Source: Daucus carota subsp. sativus
Lineage: Eukaryota; Streptophyta; Magnoliopsida; Apiales; Apiaceae
Assembly (NCBI RefSeq): GCF_001625215.2
Contig: NC_030383.2
Location: 5,282,779-5,346,778, forward strand
Direction of reading: 5' to 3'
Length of the DNA stretch: 64,000 bases
Part shown: piece after piece, positions 47,097 to 61,140 of the stretch
How positions within the stretch are numbered: the stretch's first letter is position 1
How the letters are laid out: each line of letters opens with the position of its first letter
Made by a program: the position numbers and the translations under genes
The notes under the pieces: model-generated
The model's database searches: none
Told to the model about the DNA's origin: nothing
The model's input: the letters and a program-made list of their open reading frames with translations, nothing else

Positions 47097-48237
47097 GTAT
47101 CATGTATGCCCTCTTTGGTATTAATTATACTGTTCTCTTAGGTGTTTTTCTTACTAGTGCTATCATGAAGTGTCTTCAGATCAAATTTATTCCGTTCGAA
47201 GTTCAGACTAATCAATAACATAATCGTGCAAGAATTATTCAAATTTGTGCAGTTGTTTCACAACAGAGATTTTAGAGGGATTCGATGTACAACGAACGAA
47301 GGGCTTGGGAGATACTCTCAGGAAATATGGTTATTTAACTCGAGAAATATCTAATTACTACAGTCTTCTGAATGTTAATGACAGACAAGATAGCCTCAAT
47401 GTCTGTACTTTTGGTGACTTTATTAAGAGGTGCGAAGATTTGGATAAGATGACAATTAGTGATGTATTCGCCATACAACTCATGCAGGTATTAACTTGTT
47501 TCCCAGAAATTCGAACATTTTCTTAACTTTTATGTTTAATGTTTAGAAACAAGCATGTATCTCTGTGGAATCTATGATATATCCTTAGTATAATCAGTCC
47601 ATGTTATTATCATTTACATTTTTTACAAAATTACTTGCCGTTTTGGATCTTCAAATATTTGCAGGTCCCTCAGGTGACAGAGGAGGTTGCCATGGCAGTT
47701 CTAAATTTATATCCAACCGTTCTATCCCTTGTTTGTGCATACTCTGTTCTTGTAAGATCTTCATCTCCTGTATGACCTTTATTTATGGCTTACTTTTAGT
47801 ACTCTATGGGTTGCAATTAACTTCCAAAATATTCCCAAACTAGCAAAAAAGAAGTATGTTTCTGACTCTTTCTTGTCAATTGACAATGGGTCCAATATTG
47901 TCAATATTCTAAATTATTATTACATATTTTCTCTAATGATTAGAGAAAAGTATTTACATTTTTCCTTTAATATGCCAATTTTTTTAAGAGGTTAAATTGA
48001 AATTATTGTGTAGCCTACATGGAACAATCCTTTTGCTCTGAAGTATAGATGTCATGCTTCAATTACCTGTACTATTGATTTATATACTGTGACCAGTCTA
48101 TGACTTCTATCCCTACATTGTTTTGCATGAAGGAAGGAGACATTTCTGCTCAAGAAGAGATGCTGAGGACGCAGACTAATGGCAAAGTCAACGGATCTGC
48201 GAGCAGAAATATATTCCAGCTATTTTGGGGAAATTGA
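41040..48237 (+). CDS. MUS81: MUS81 structure-specific endonuclease subunit
   Basis: Fifteen coding exons join in frame to 669 residues: 41040-41233, 41937-42025, 42128-42206, 42328-42414, 42514-42639, 42867-43089, 44347-44554, 44642-44772, 45162-45310, 45488-45545, 45838-45996, 46303-46382, 47253-47487, 47665-47751 and 48133-48237. MUS81 pairs with EME1 in the nucleus and cuts branched DNA in recombination and replication-fork repair. The N-terminal helix-hairpin-helix region is followed by a winged-helix-like block (GSSPREWYSGWSCMKTLVTK). The ERCC4-type nuclease begins VILILDDREKF (416-425), and the active-site ERKKVDD is at 477-483. C-terminal helix-hairpin-helix sequences end at FQLFWGN. 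Intron 4 appears to use a GC donor. Exon 1 and part of intron 1 are the duplicated copy. Confidence 0.95.
41312..41394. repeat. 83-bp near-perfect palindrome in MUS81 intron 1, copy B
   Basis: The duplicate of the palindrome at 37843-37925, inside the functional gene's first intron and about 80 bp downstream of exon 1. Confidence 0.9.
43938..44042. repeat. Compound (CT)n-(CA)n microsatellite in MUS81 intron 6
   Basis: A CT run changes to CA, then to CACAAA units, within the 1.26-kb intron between exons 6 and 7. Short open frames here are low-complexity artefacts. Confidence 0.9.
46604..46735. mobile_element. Small inverted-repeat element in MUS81 intron 12
   Basis: The left part CCCTGAGGGTGACCT...ACCTGAGGTTAAG is matched in reverse complement by the right part (CTGAGGGTAACCTCGGG...CCCTGAGGTTATAAG on the other strand). 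It is imperfect, about 132 bp, with no coding capacity. It is probably a MITE. Confidence 0.5.
46736..47097. other. Possible MITE between two AT microsatellites (MUS81 intron 12)
   Basis: (AT)n tracts at about 46742-46763 and 47040-47090 bracket a segment beginning GGGTTGCGCTCAAGAGAGAA and ending TCAAGAGGAACATGACCC. The weakly complementary ends suggest another decayed inverted-repeat element. It contains AGAACCCTAAATTTT-like repeats and no gene. Confidence 0.4.
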
Positions 48238-48485
48238 TATGTTCCTCCAGCTGCATTATGGAGGATCTGGCTTGGATTGTAGACTTGTAGAACTCAAGGG
48301 CCATGTAGCAATAAATTTCTTGTAGTGTAATCCTATGATCATAGGATTTTCTCTTACAGAGTTTGTAAACAAAGTAGGATAGTAGTTGTGAATATTGCCC
48401 ACTAATAAACTTTTTTGCTTAAAGTTTCATCATTATTGATAATTTAACTTACTGCAAAGTTGCATGATTATTGATAATTTAACTT

Positions 48486-48756
48486 GGGTTTTGGTCTCTA
48501 ACAACTGATTAGGGAGGCTTTATCTAACACACAACTCCATTACCATCAGATCTGTATTTCAAGGGTCTGGATTGAAACACATTTTTTTAAGTATCCGCAA
48601 TAATTTTCCGCGGATAGGAACTTTCTCCATCCGTGGAAAATTATAGCGGGTACTTAAAAAAACGAAGTTTTAATCTGGACTCTTGAAATAAAAATCCGAC
48701 GGCTCTAGATGTGTGTTAAATAACCTGTCGCTGACAATTGTCAGGGACCAGGACCC
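48486..48756. mobile_element. MITE of the GGTCCTG-TCCCTGACA family, copy 1
   Basis: The left end is GGGTTTTGGTCTCTAACAA. The right end, reverse complemented, is GGGTCCTGGTCCCTGACAA. Near each end sits an AACACAC motif, and the interior has CAAGGGTCTGGATTG and CCGACGGCTC. A related copy lies at 62478-62702. It sits about 250 bp after the MUS81 stop codon. Confidence 0.65.
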
Positions 48757-49220
48757 ATTAACTTACTAGAAAGTTGCATGATTATTCATTTTCCTTAATT
48801 TGCGAAACTCCGATTATTCATCAGTTTCGGACTCAAAATCATATTACATGATATAAAATGTTTCTTTTTTAAAAAAGGATTATTATGAGAAACTAGTGTT
48901 TTAATGATCTCTGATTTATTTAAAAACGCTCGATTAATTCTTAACAAATTTTTTATGGATCTATAGATTCCATCCCAATTGACTAAAAATTTTTGATTTT
49001 TAAAAAAATTCAAATGAATTTTTAATCAGTAGGTTAACTGATTAGGTTAACAAATTTCGTATTGAATTTTTTTGGTTTTTTAATAAATCCTAAATTAGTA
49101 AATCAAACAATTAACTCTTTTTTAACAAAGGACACACATCTCTCTCCCCAAACCCTACTTTGATAGCCGCCCCCCTTCTCTTTCGCAGCTGCGTCGGGGC
49201 TTCCACCGGATCTCTACCGT

Positions 49221-49227
49221 TATAAAG
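49221..49227 (+). promoter_or_regulatory. TATA box of the plastid-like membrane protein gene
   Basis: TATAAAG in the context CTACCGTTATAAAGCCCC. A predicted 5' UTR exon (about 49250-49300) ends at the donor GTATAT, and the acceptor TTTCTTCAG ends at 49582, giving a short leader intron before the ATG at 49667. Confidence 0.5.
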
Positions 49228-49666
49228 CCCCAAAACTTTTTATTTTTTGTTTCCTTCTTTCAATAAAACTTGTTGATCTCCCTAAAATCTTCTTTGTTGG
49301 GTATATATCATAATCACGTGATTTTATCTCCGAGAATAATGGATTAATCAGTGATTGTTTCTGTATTTTGTTTGTTCGACACGACTGTTTATGTAGATGC
49401 CGTATGATTTTTTATTATTGAATGAGCTCTTTTATAAAAAAAAAAAAACTCTTTTTTCTGCAACCATGAGTCAAATATTTTTTTAACTGATTAATTCTAA
49501 TTCTTGCGTTCATGATCAAAATATGCAAATATTTTTTTAAAAAAATCTGAACCAATTTTTTTGTTTTTATATCTTTCTTCAGAGGATAAAACGAAACCGT
49601 TATTATTACAGCAACTAACAACATGGTACAAACACACAAAACCGATAAGCGATAAGGGAAAGTCCA

Positions 49667-52267
49667 ATGGCGTCTCGTACTTGCTGCTGCTTCTTCACAT
49701 CAAACGCATACCTACGACCCTCTACACTTACCACTTCGTGTCTCTCTCCGGTATCTTCGTTGTCGCCGGTTGTGTTTTCCGGTGGCCTGAAAAGCAAGCG
49801 TGGGTCGTCGGTGGTGACTAGAGCAGTGCCCGGGCCCAATACGTATATATTCGCCTTTGTTTTTCCTCTGTCTCTATTGGTGGCTACAGTCTTTACTACT
49901 ATTCGCATTTCCGATAAGCTTGATGAAGATTTTCTACGAGAGGTTTGCTTTTCTTGCACTTGTGTTTTGCATTTTTTGTAGTATTTGTTATGCAATTTAG
50001 TTGGTTTTGCTGATTTACGGAAATTTAAATACTCACGTACACGTGTTAGACTCGAGACTTGAACCCTCTTGACATTGTTACATGTGTAGGAGAGGGATAT
50101 TCATCTTTGTTTTGTCAAAGGGTGAAATTAGGTTTTGTGCAGAGTCTTTTGCTGATTTGCTAAAGGTGAATATAATGAGAAGGGAATGGATGAAGAATTG
50201 TGAACAAAATTCAAAGGAAAAGAAAAGAGTGAAAAAATTGAGGGAGTCTAATTATGCGATGAGGTTTTTAAGGAAAATGGGGAGGGAGGAGGATGAATCA
50301 TTCCTTGGCTTGAGTTGTAGGCTATTAATGGGATTTATGAGAACCATTCCCTCTAAAACCTTAAGGTGTTAGAGGAGGCCCCTTTATGGATCTTACACTT
50401 TATATTCAACACTCCCCCTCACTCGAAATCCCATTATTTGGGTTGAAGAGTGGATCATTGTGAGAATATTGAGGGGTGGCAGGGGCTCGAACTCGAGACC
50501 TCCCGCAAACCTGAGCTCTGATACCATGTAGAGAACCATTCCCTCTAAAACCTTAAGATGTTAGAGGAGGCCCCTTTATGGATCTTACACTTTATATTCA
50601 ACAGCTACGTAGAATGTAGAATGGAATAATAAATGACAGTTGTGAATATGTTTCCATAAGGTAGTAAAAATTCTATTCTGTTCTCTTTCAATTTTATTCA
50701 CCTCAACCAAGCACAACAAATGCGATAGATTTGTATTCAATATTCAGTAGTGGGGACGATTTGCTCTTTCTTTCTTCCATGACGATATTTAAGTTCTGGG
50801 GATCTTTTGTGGTTGTCGAGTTACTTTTTTGTGCTAAGTAGGGCATATACCCCAGTTGGGATGAGAAGGCTGCTAAAAAATGGTTCATAAATATCCATTG
50901 GGTGGATAGTTGAGTGTTGGTGTGTGGGCTCTATAGCTACCTGGGGGAGGTTCTTGGTTGCTGCTATCTAACTTTGAAGCAGACATCTAGATCAGTCTAC
51001 AACATTGGTGGTAATTGTTACACCTTTTGATCTTCTACAATCTCCATGTAGAAACAACCCTCCTTATCTTCACTCAAAGCATCACAATTTTAAACCTGAG
51101 CCAAAGCGTCTTTAAAGTTTATACTCACTGGGAGACACTTTAGTAAAAGCTCTTCTTTTAGAAGGATACATCACATAAATCAATTTAGGATCCCACTTAG
51201 AGAAATTCAATCTCTTATCTGCCTGTCCTATCTTTCTACCTTTCTTTCTTTGTGTGTTATCTTTACACTCAAACTCTCTACAGTAAAAGAAAGGTAGTAA
51301 AAGTGGTTTGTAATTATTCCTAAAAATATGAAACCTGTCTTATTTTTGAAAGTCTCCGTCTGTTTTATGTGTATTTGAAAACGAAGTTGTAGTTACCTAA
51401 TGGCGTGTATGAGCAATATTTTTTTTCGGTCTACTATGAACTCTAGCAGTAAACAAGTTTTATTAAGTTTTCAGTTTGCTATGAACTCCAGCAATATGTT
51501 TTGTGTAGTCAAATGTCTCAATTTTTTCTGTGAGCTATATTTAAAGTTTTATAACCAAAATTTGAGGATGTTCTTGCATTATAATCTGCCGCTCAGATCA
51601 AATTTGAGTTGTGAGATCTTCCAAAAATGTGTTATATTAAAATTTGGGGGGGGGGGGGGGGGGTATCTGTGCATGAGCATTTTTTTTTCCGGTCTGCTGT
51701 GAAATTTAGCAGAAAACAAGTTCTATAAAATTTCAGTTTGCTATGAACTTTTGTGTAGTAGAATGTCTCAATTTTTTTTATGAGCTATATTTAAAGTTTT
51801 GTAACCAAAATTTGAAGATGTTCTTTCATTATAATCTGCAGCTCGCATCAAATTTAAGTTGTGAGATCTTCCAAAAATGTATTATATTAAAATTCAGGTG
51901 GATATTCTTTTTTGTGGAACAAATAAAGTAATTATGTTGCCTTGTTGGTGCCTGATGTTGTCTATTTACTTTGATCTTGTAATATGTGTGAACTATTTTA
52001 TGTAAGCATTACACTTTAAAGCTACTAGCAATTTTTAATGTATGTTGCATTTACTTTCTATTTCTTTTGCTTGCTGTTGCACTAACAAATATGCCTACGT
52101 TTATAATTTTTTTTTCTTGCTCACTGAATCAGCTTGCTGTTAATAAAGCAATATTAGAGGCAAGCGAAGATGATGATGAAGTTGATGGAACTTCAATAAT
52201 GAAAGAACCTGAACGTCCACGCACGCGTAATCGTCCCAAACGAGAAGCCGAGGTTTCTTCCAAATGA
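49667..52267 (+). CDS. Small predicted chloroplast single-pass membrane protein
   Basis: Two exons (49667-49942 and 52133-52267) encode 136 residues. The first 50 or so residues are rich in Ser and Thr with few acids (MASRTCCCFFTSNAYLRPST), typical of a chloroplast transit peptide. A hydrophobic helix follows (YIFAFVFPLSLLVATVFTTI, about residues 60-79). After the intron come EASEDDDEVDG and a basic tail (RPRTRNRPKREAEVSSK). I do not recognise a named family with certainty; similar small plastid proteins exist in other plants. The function is unknown. The 2.2-kb intron holds a TRIM element and a diverged tandem repeat. The start is the first in-frame ATG, and the protein order (transit peptide, helix, charged tail) supports the model. 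Confidence 0.75.
50338..50603 (-). mobile_element. TRIM (terminal-repeat retrotransposon in miniature)
   Basis: Two direct repeats of about 74 bp (50338-50411 and about 50530-50603) share AACCATTCCCTCTAAAACC through TTTATATTCAACA. Read on the minus strand, the right repeat is followed by ACATGGTATCAGAGCTC, the initiator tRNA-Met primer site. The left repeat is preceded by GAGGGGGAG, a polypurine tract. The whole unit is 266 bp, lies in the intron of the membrane-protein gene, and encodes nothing. I could not find a matching target duplication. Confidence 0.85.
51409..51895 (+). repeat. Diverged tandem duplication around a G18 tract
   Basis: Copy 1 (51409-51645) and copy 2 (51673-51895) share long blocks, such as GAGCTATATTTAAAGTTTT and GTGAGATCTTCCAAAAATGT, with scattered substitutions and small deletions. 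A run of 18 G (51646-51663) sits between them. Both copies lie within one intron, and the apparent reading frames are not conserved between them. Confidence 0.85.
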
Positions 52268-53155
52268 AATTGGTGATTTCAGGAAACCTGCCAAAATGTG
52301 AGAAGATAAGCCAAAACAGAGAATAGTTGTAGCTCATCAGTAATTTCCACAACTTTTCTTACTAAAGAACAAGTTATATGTAATTACTTGTTATTAGCAT
52401 TATGCAATTTTACTAACTTTGGCTTTCATATAAATATATAGAAGAACCTGGTATTAGTAAGAATAAGTAATCAATATCATATGTTTGTTGCCAAATTTCA
52501 GGCACTTGGTAAGAATGTTGAAATTATAACACTGGCGCGGTCTGAAACACTGCTAAAGAATAAAAGCAAAGTACTCAGTTGGTTTGTACTTAAATGTGTT
52601 TGATGACTTGTAAAACATAATATAAGTAGAAAGAAGGCGCAGCCTCAAAATAAGCTAGGTTTTCTAGCTTTTTTTTCATGGCATATCTTGTCAAACGGGT
52701 CCAATTAAGCTGAAGCCCACTTCAGTATCAAAAGCCAAGAAACTCGTTAGCCAAACACCCCGTGGATGAAAATTTGGGTGAAATTAGTTTTTATATCATT
52801 AAAGTTTATTATTTTAAAAGGTTTTAATATATAAAAATTTGAGAACGATATCAAAAAATAAAAAATATGAAAAAAATAATGGGATTGAGAGAGTATTTTT
52901 TAAAAAAGTGACAAAATTTTAAGTTTTCAAATATAATAATGCGCATGATGCGGAGTTTTTTTGTCAAAATATATTTTCGTTTATATATACCAGAATTTAT
53001 AACGACTTATAATTTATTGCATGGCTTTAATAAACACACCACAAAATAATACTCCGAATGTAATTTAAAATATTTTTAGTGTAAAATCCAATGATTTTCA
53101 GCACAATATATGAACATAGGCCCCACGTTTTTAACCGGAAACCAACTACATGGGC
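52268..53155. other. 3' flank and intergenic spacer upstream of PRMT10
   Basis: The first part is the 3' UTR of the membrane-protein gene. The rest is AT-rich with no gene recognised. The hAT MITE and its target duplication begin at 53156. Confidence 0.5.
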
Positions 53156-53163
53156 CTTGGGAC

Positions 53164-53864
53164 TAGGGCTGCTCATGGGTCAGCGAACCCGCATAAACCG
53201 ACCCAACCCAACCCTTAATTAGGCCGTCCAAACCGAACCATCCAAACCCATGGGTTAGTTGGGTTAATTTTCAATTAACCCGTTTATATTGGGTTGGGTC
53301 AGAATTTACCTATTTAAAACCCTAACCCAACCCAACCCGATCTAACTATTATAAAAGAGTAAATTAATATATAGTAGTAGTATTAAGTCTTGCATCTAAT
53401 TGGTTTGTTAAACTCCAATTTAGCTAGGAAGTTAATAAGGTCCGTTATTAACTGTGATAAACAATCCATAAAAATAATATGGTCACTCTTCTAGTATAGC
53501 ACATTCAGATATACCTTTCATATTAAGACATTTGATTAACAAACTACTCATACCAGTCATTAGCAACACTTCTTTCTTTTAACTTGTAGTATGGACTTTC
53601 TCTTTTCTTTAACTTGTTAGACTTTATTACATCTATAGTCAATGTTAGCTACTTAGCTTGTGAAAATACAATTGTTATGGAAACTTTTTTGCTTGCTCAA
53701 CCCATTCAACCCAAACCAACCCGACCCAACCCATCACATAAGTAGTAGGGTTGGGTTGTAGGATTTTTTTGATATTAATGGGTTAATTTTTTGTGACCCG
53801 AATTAAATGGGTTGGGTTACTTAAATGGTTAAACCCAACCCAACCCAGCCCATGTGCAGCCCTA
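53164..53864. mobile_element. hAT-type MITE with 8-bp target duplication
   Basis: 701 bp. The ends are TAGGGCTGCTCATGGGTC and, on the other strand, TAGGGCTGCACATGGGCTGG. A perfect 8-bp target duplication, CTTGGGAC, lies at 53156-53163 and 53865-53872, the length expected for hAT elements. CCCAACCC/GGGTTGGG repeats occupy both subterminal regions. There is no transposase frame. Confidence 0.9.
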
Positions 53865-53961
53865 CTTGGGACCATTTAATTGCAGAAACGGGCTTTCGGG
53901 TCAACGCCAAATTTCAAAAAAAACAACCCAGTTGCCCTAATTAGACACACTAAAACCCTTT

Positions 53962-53971
53962 CTATATTTAT
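53962..53971 (+). promoter_or_regulatory. Probable TATA box of PRMT10, with a telo-box in the leader
   Basis: CTATATTTAT is followed by a CT-rich stretch likely to contain the start site. TTTAGGGTTT at about 54013-54022, in the 5' UTR, matches a plant telo-box often seen in genes for growth and translation. The hAT MITE ends about 97 bp upstream. Confidence 0.5.
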
Positions 53972-54070
53972 CCCCCTCTTCCCCTCTCTCTGCCTCCTTG
54001 TCAAGAAACAACTTTAGGGTTTAAGCAAACCTATACACACAACCCAAACCTATACATACAACCCAAAATT

Positions 54071-57557
<3,487 letters not shown>

Positions 57558-59281
57558 AAAGAATTTATATGCCTCCAAGAAATATAGAGGTATTAATGTT
57601 GACAATATTCAATTATATAGTACTGCTACCCTTATATGTTACATAGTTTATAACGGTTAGTGGCTTTTGTTTAATAAGTCTTGTGTTCTTTTAAAGATAT
57701 GTTCAGGCCAAAATTAATATCTTTAAAAGATTATAAGACTTATCTTTAAAGATCTCGGCTGCGAGGTTAAGCAGTCGTCTGGGCTAAAACCAAAGATAAC
57801 TTCAGGCCAAATTCATCTGTGTAGACATTTATATTGTATTCTTAATGAAAATACTTTAAATAACATTTATAATGCAATCATAAGTGTATTTTAGTGGCTT
57901 GTCCTTGTATATGTCTTAAATCTTATTGGTTCTGCAACCTAGCCTCACAATTCTGTTAATGACAAATGGCTCAAGAGTGATAATAGTACAGCCTTGGTCA
58001 ACTAGAAGAATGAAACTCCCTACTCTGGAAACATGATACATGTATCAATTGTTTATTATGTTAAGTATAAATTACTTGCCAAGTTTACTTAACTAAAAAT
58101 GTTGGCTTTACTTCAGGTTCGCATCCAGGGACACAAGACCCAGAGACCAGAGTTTTACTGCTGATTGTATTTTCATCTTATACATTGTGCATCCAGAAGA
58201 GCTAAATTTTATTGCCAGTACAATGTACTGTTGTCTCTTTTATGTATTCTGTTATTTTGAAATGTATTATCATCTCCTTCCATCTCAGATATGCAGTTAG
58301 TTTTTACACTGCTTCTTTTTCGTTAATTAATTTAAATGTAAACAGTTATGCAAGAATGAGAAAGCAGCCGTAACTCTGTACTTCACAAGGGATAACTTCA
58401 GCTTTATGGCAGAATTGCAATTTACAAGAACTTGATTTGATTCTGTAGTTGCTAATTCTACTTGTATGGTAAGAGTCACTCCATGTCCTTGCCCTTTTAT
58501 CTTAAACCGGACTAGCATCTTGGTGACAACCGGAGAACTTGAGAACCACAGTTATGCCTTTGCAGAAGAAAGCAGACAAATTTCCAACACAATGGTTCAT
58601 GCCAAAGTGTTTTTTGATATTGATCGTAGCCTATCGATCACAATTAGGTCGATTAATGATTAATCTCTTACAAAGTGTCTTTCCGATTTGATTTTTGAAA
58701 TTCGATTAATCAGTAATATTTTTTAAATGATATGTTTTATCAGGAAACTAAACTAATATATCAAATATTATTAAAAAACTGATTTTTAACTAGATTAATC
58801 TTCGATCATCCGATTAATCCCTCGTCAGCATCTCCGCAGATAAATCCTGATTCCTTGACATGTATACATGCTCGGAACAGCCCTCAAAATTCTTGAAAAT
58901 GACATCTGCTGATAAACCGGGGACCTCTGCAGTGAATGCTGGTGCTATCCTCCCAAATTTATGTGAAAGTGAGACCATTGACTTGCTCCTTTATTACTCT
59001 ATCAGGCAAATTAATTTCACGCGTGAAAGGGTACTAATTTGACAATTTTGTATGCATCCGCCGTTGTTCATGGTGAACATATCATTTTATAATTGTGCAT
59101 CACATGCATTTCTGCCTTTAATTACACCAGAAGCTGCTCCAGTCTGCTCATTGTTCTTGATGCAAGCAAAGTTGTTTGCTCATACATTAGTTCAGGCTTT
59201 TAAGACTCTTTGTCCGAGTTTTACATGCACTCTTAGGATCTTATAATATCACAGTCTAGTTTATGTTCTCATTCTCTTAGA
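57558..59281 (+). other. PRMT10 3' region and leader of the 95-residue protein gene
   Basis: The PRMT10 3' UTR may be spliced from about 57590 (ATAGAG before GTATTA) to 58111 (TTACTTCAG). The second half should hold the 5' UTR of the next gene, whose ATG at 59282 directly follows an acceptor-like TCTCTTAG. Short open frames at 58466-58663 and 58860-59042 are not convincing as exons. A copied piece of PRMT10 exon 7 lies at 57751-57782. Confidence 0.45.
57751..57782 (+). repeat. 32-bp copy of PRMT10 exon 7
   Basis: This segment repeats 57483-57514 of exon 7 with one difference (GGCTGCGAGG versus GGCTGTGAGG). A second local duplicate sits around it: TTCAGGCCAAA at about 57703 and again at about 57801. 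Confidence 0.85.
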
Positions 59282-59569
59282 ATGTACAGATCATCCAGCG
59301 CTGCCCGAGTCTCTGACGAGTTCTTGATCAACCTGTCCCCGGCTGGAAAGGGATCTCCGTCGCTCAAGCCCTCGGCTGCTGATCAAGACTTGCCCCTGTA
59401 CACTCCTGTTCCGGAGGGAACCAAGAAAGAAGGTGGCTTACATCAGAAATCATCAGGAGAAAATGCTATTCACTTGATTCCAGTCATTCTGGTGCTCTGT
59501 GCTCTTGTTCTCTGGCTTTTCTCTCATCCTAGTACTACTACCACTGCTGCTGAGAGGCTCAACTCATAG
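59282..59569 (+). CDS. Small single-pass membrane protein, unknown function
   Basis: A 95-residue protein in a single coding exon. The N-terminal half is polar, with a conserved-looking opening MYRSSSAARVSDEFLINLSP. A transmembrane segment at about 63-80 (HLIPVILVLCALVLWLFSH) is followed by a short Thr/Ala-rich tail. It lacks a signal peptide, so a C-terminal (tail-anchor-like) membrane insertion is plausible. It resembles small uncharacterised plant proteins with the same layout, but I cannot give a named function. The ATG directly follows an acceptor-like AG, which suggests a leader intron. Confidence 0.75.
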   Translation: MYRSSSAARVSDEFLINLSPAGKGSPSLKPSAADQDLPLYTPVPEGTKKEGGLHQKSSGENAIHLIPVILVLCALVLWLFSHPSTTTTAAERLNS

Positions 59570-60823
59570 TTACACTTCTCTTATGTTTTCTTTCATCATA
59601 TCACATGTTATCATCTCAAGATACACAATTTGTTGGTTGCCCTTGTATTAAGATAATTTTTCTTATTTTTATGGACCGTTATCATTGTAGAAGACATTAG
59701 TCACACAAATTTTTACGAACTGAACTGTTATTAGCGTTACAAAAATTATTAGTTGCGGTAAAATATATCACCGTCATAATCCTATAAACCGGGAAACTTA
59801 CTAATAAAATTGAGTGCCGATATATGCACACCCTTGATTGATTCTACTTTGTAGGCTAAATTAGTTTTGAGATCAACATATAGCTATTTATGTAATCGTT
59901 TGAGTGATTAACTTGCATAGTGAATACCAAAAGAGACACTATTTAGATTCTTGTCTTGAAGTAGAAAAATCAACGTAGCACAGAGCACACATTTTGGTTT
60001 AGTGGGTGCCCGGAGTCCATATGAAAAGATGCTTTCCTGTAAAAATTGCTTACATTGTTGATTGTACAACCTGGCGGTTAACAAAATAATCAAATAAATA
60101 CAATTCTTTTTCAAGGAGCAAGTTGGTTCATTTATAAGCAATAGACAACCAGTACTCAACTGTATTAAATAAATTTAATCGTTAAAAACAAATGTATCCG
60201 GATTTGTAGATGAAAATACACAATCAATCTTACTTTTATTTTCATTTAGTAAACAATTTTATACCTTTTTTATCTTAAATTTACAGTCAATCTGACCTTT
60301 TGCATTAATTTGAAGATATATTAGAATTTTTAATAAAATTTTTAGTAAATATTTTCATTCAAAAAAAATATTTAAAAAATTACATAACGAGGTTATTTTT
60401 TCATATATCAAAATGTTCGTAAATTCTAATTAACAACTAATTTGAAATAGTGATAGTAATTATTAGATTATACTCCGTCTGCTTTAATCATTTCTTTATA
60501 TTCTCCTTTTTACTTCCATTAAATATCAGACATAATATTGATTTGTAATTATTAGTTTAATTTTATCCGTTAAATATCAGTCTAAACAATTTATTTCTTA
60601 TACTTCGCATTTCTCATTATTTTATACACTTTTAATTCTATTTATAACAAAAATCGAGTATATTATCAACTATTTAACATGAAGATCGCTGTTTCTCTTT
60701 CGGGGCGAATTAAAGCATTACGTTACATAAATAGTTGTGGGGGGACCTTGAGTCAAATCAGAAACAGATATTGCGTAGTTACCGAGGCATGTAGATGCAT
60801 GTCATTCCAATAAGTAGCTTGTC

Positions 60824-61140
60824 AGAGCAACTCCAAGGCATTAGACCTCTTAGGTAAAAGTGTTTATGTGGCACCTACATGGCATCTATGTGGCACATTT
60901 TAGACAATAGGTAAAAATTCTACACTCCAACCATGACCCCTTAGCAAAAAAATATAGATAACTAAAATTGGGGTTGCTACATTTGTAAAACATCTAAAGT
61001 TATTATGTATAATTTTAGATGATATAATTATACATAATACCATTGGAGTGAAACTAGAACCTCTTAGCTATAATTTTAGATGATTATTTATATATCACAT
61101 TATAGCTAACAAATATAAATAAGACCCTTGGAGATGCTCT
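60824..61140. mobile_element. MITE with AGAGCAxCTCCAAGG inverted ends
   Basis: The left end is AGAGCAACTCCAAGG and the right end, reverse complemented, is AGAGCATCTCCAAGG. The roughly 317-bp interior contains direct and inverted ATCTAAA(A)TTAT motifs and no coding sequence. No clear target duplication was seen, so the superfamily is not assigned. Confidence 0.65.

Noticed and set aside
46940-47218. Frame with alternating Ile-Tyr residues
   Set aside because: Produced by (AT)n repeats in MUS81 intron 12.
58860-59042. Frame containing MTSADKPGTSAVNAGAIL as an upstream exon of the 95-residue protein
   Set aside because: No suitable donor joins it in frame, and the downstream ATG has a complete, plausible N-terminus of its own.
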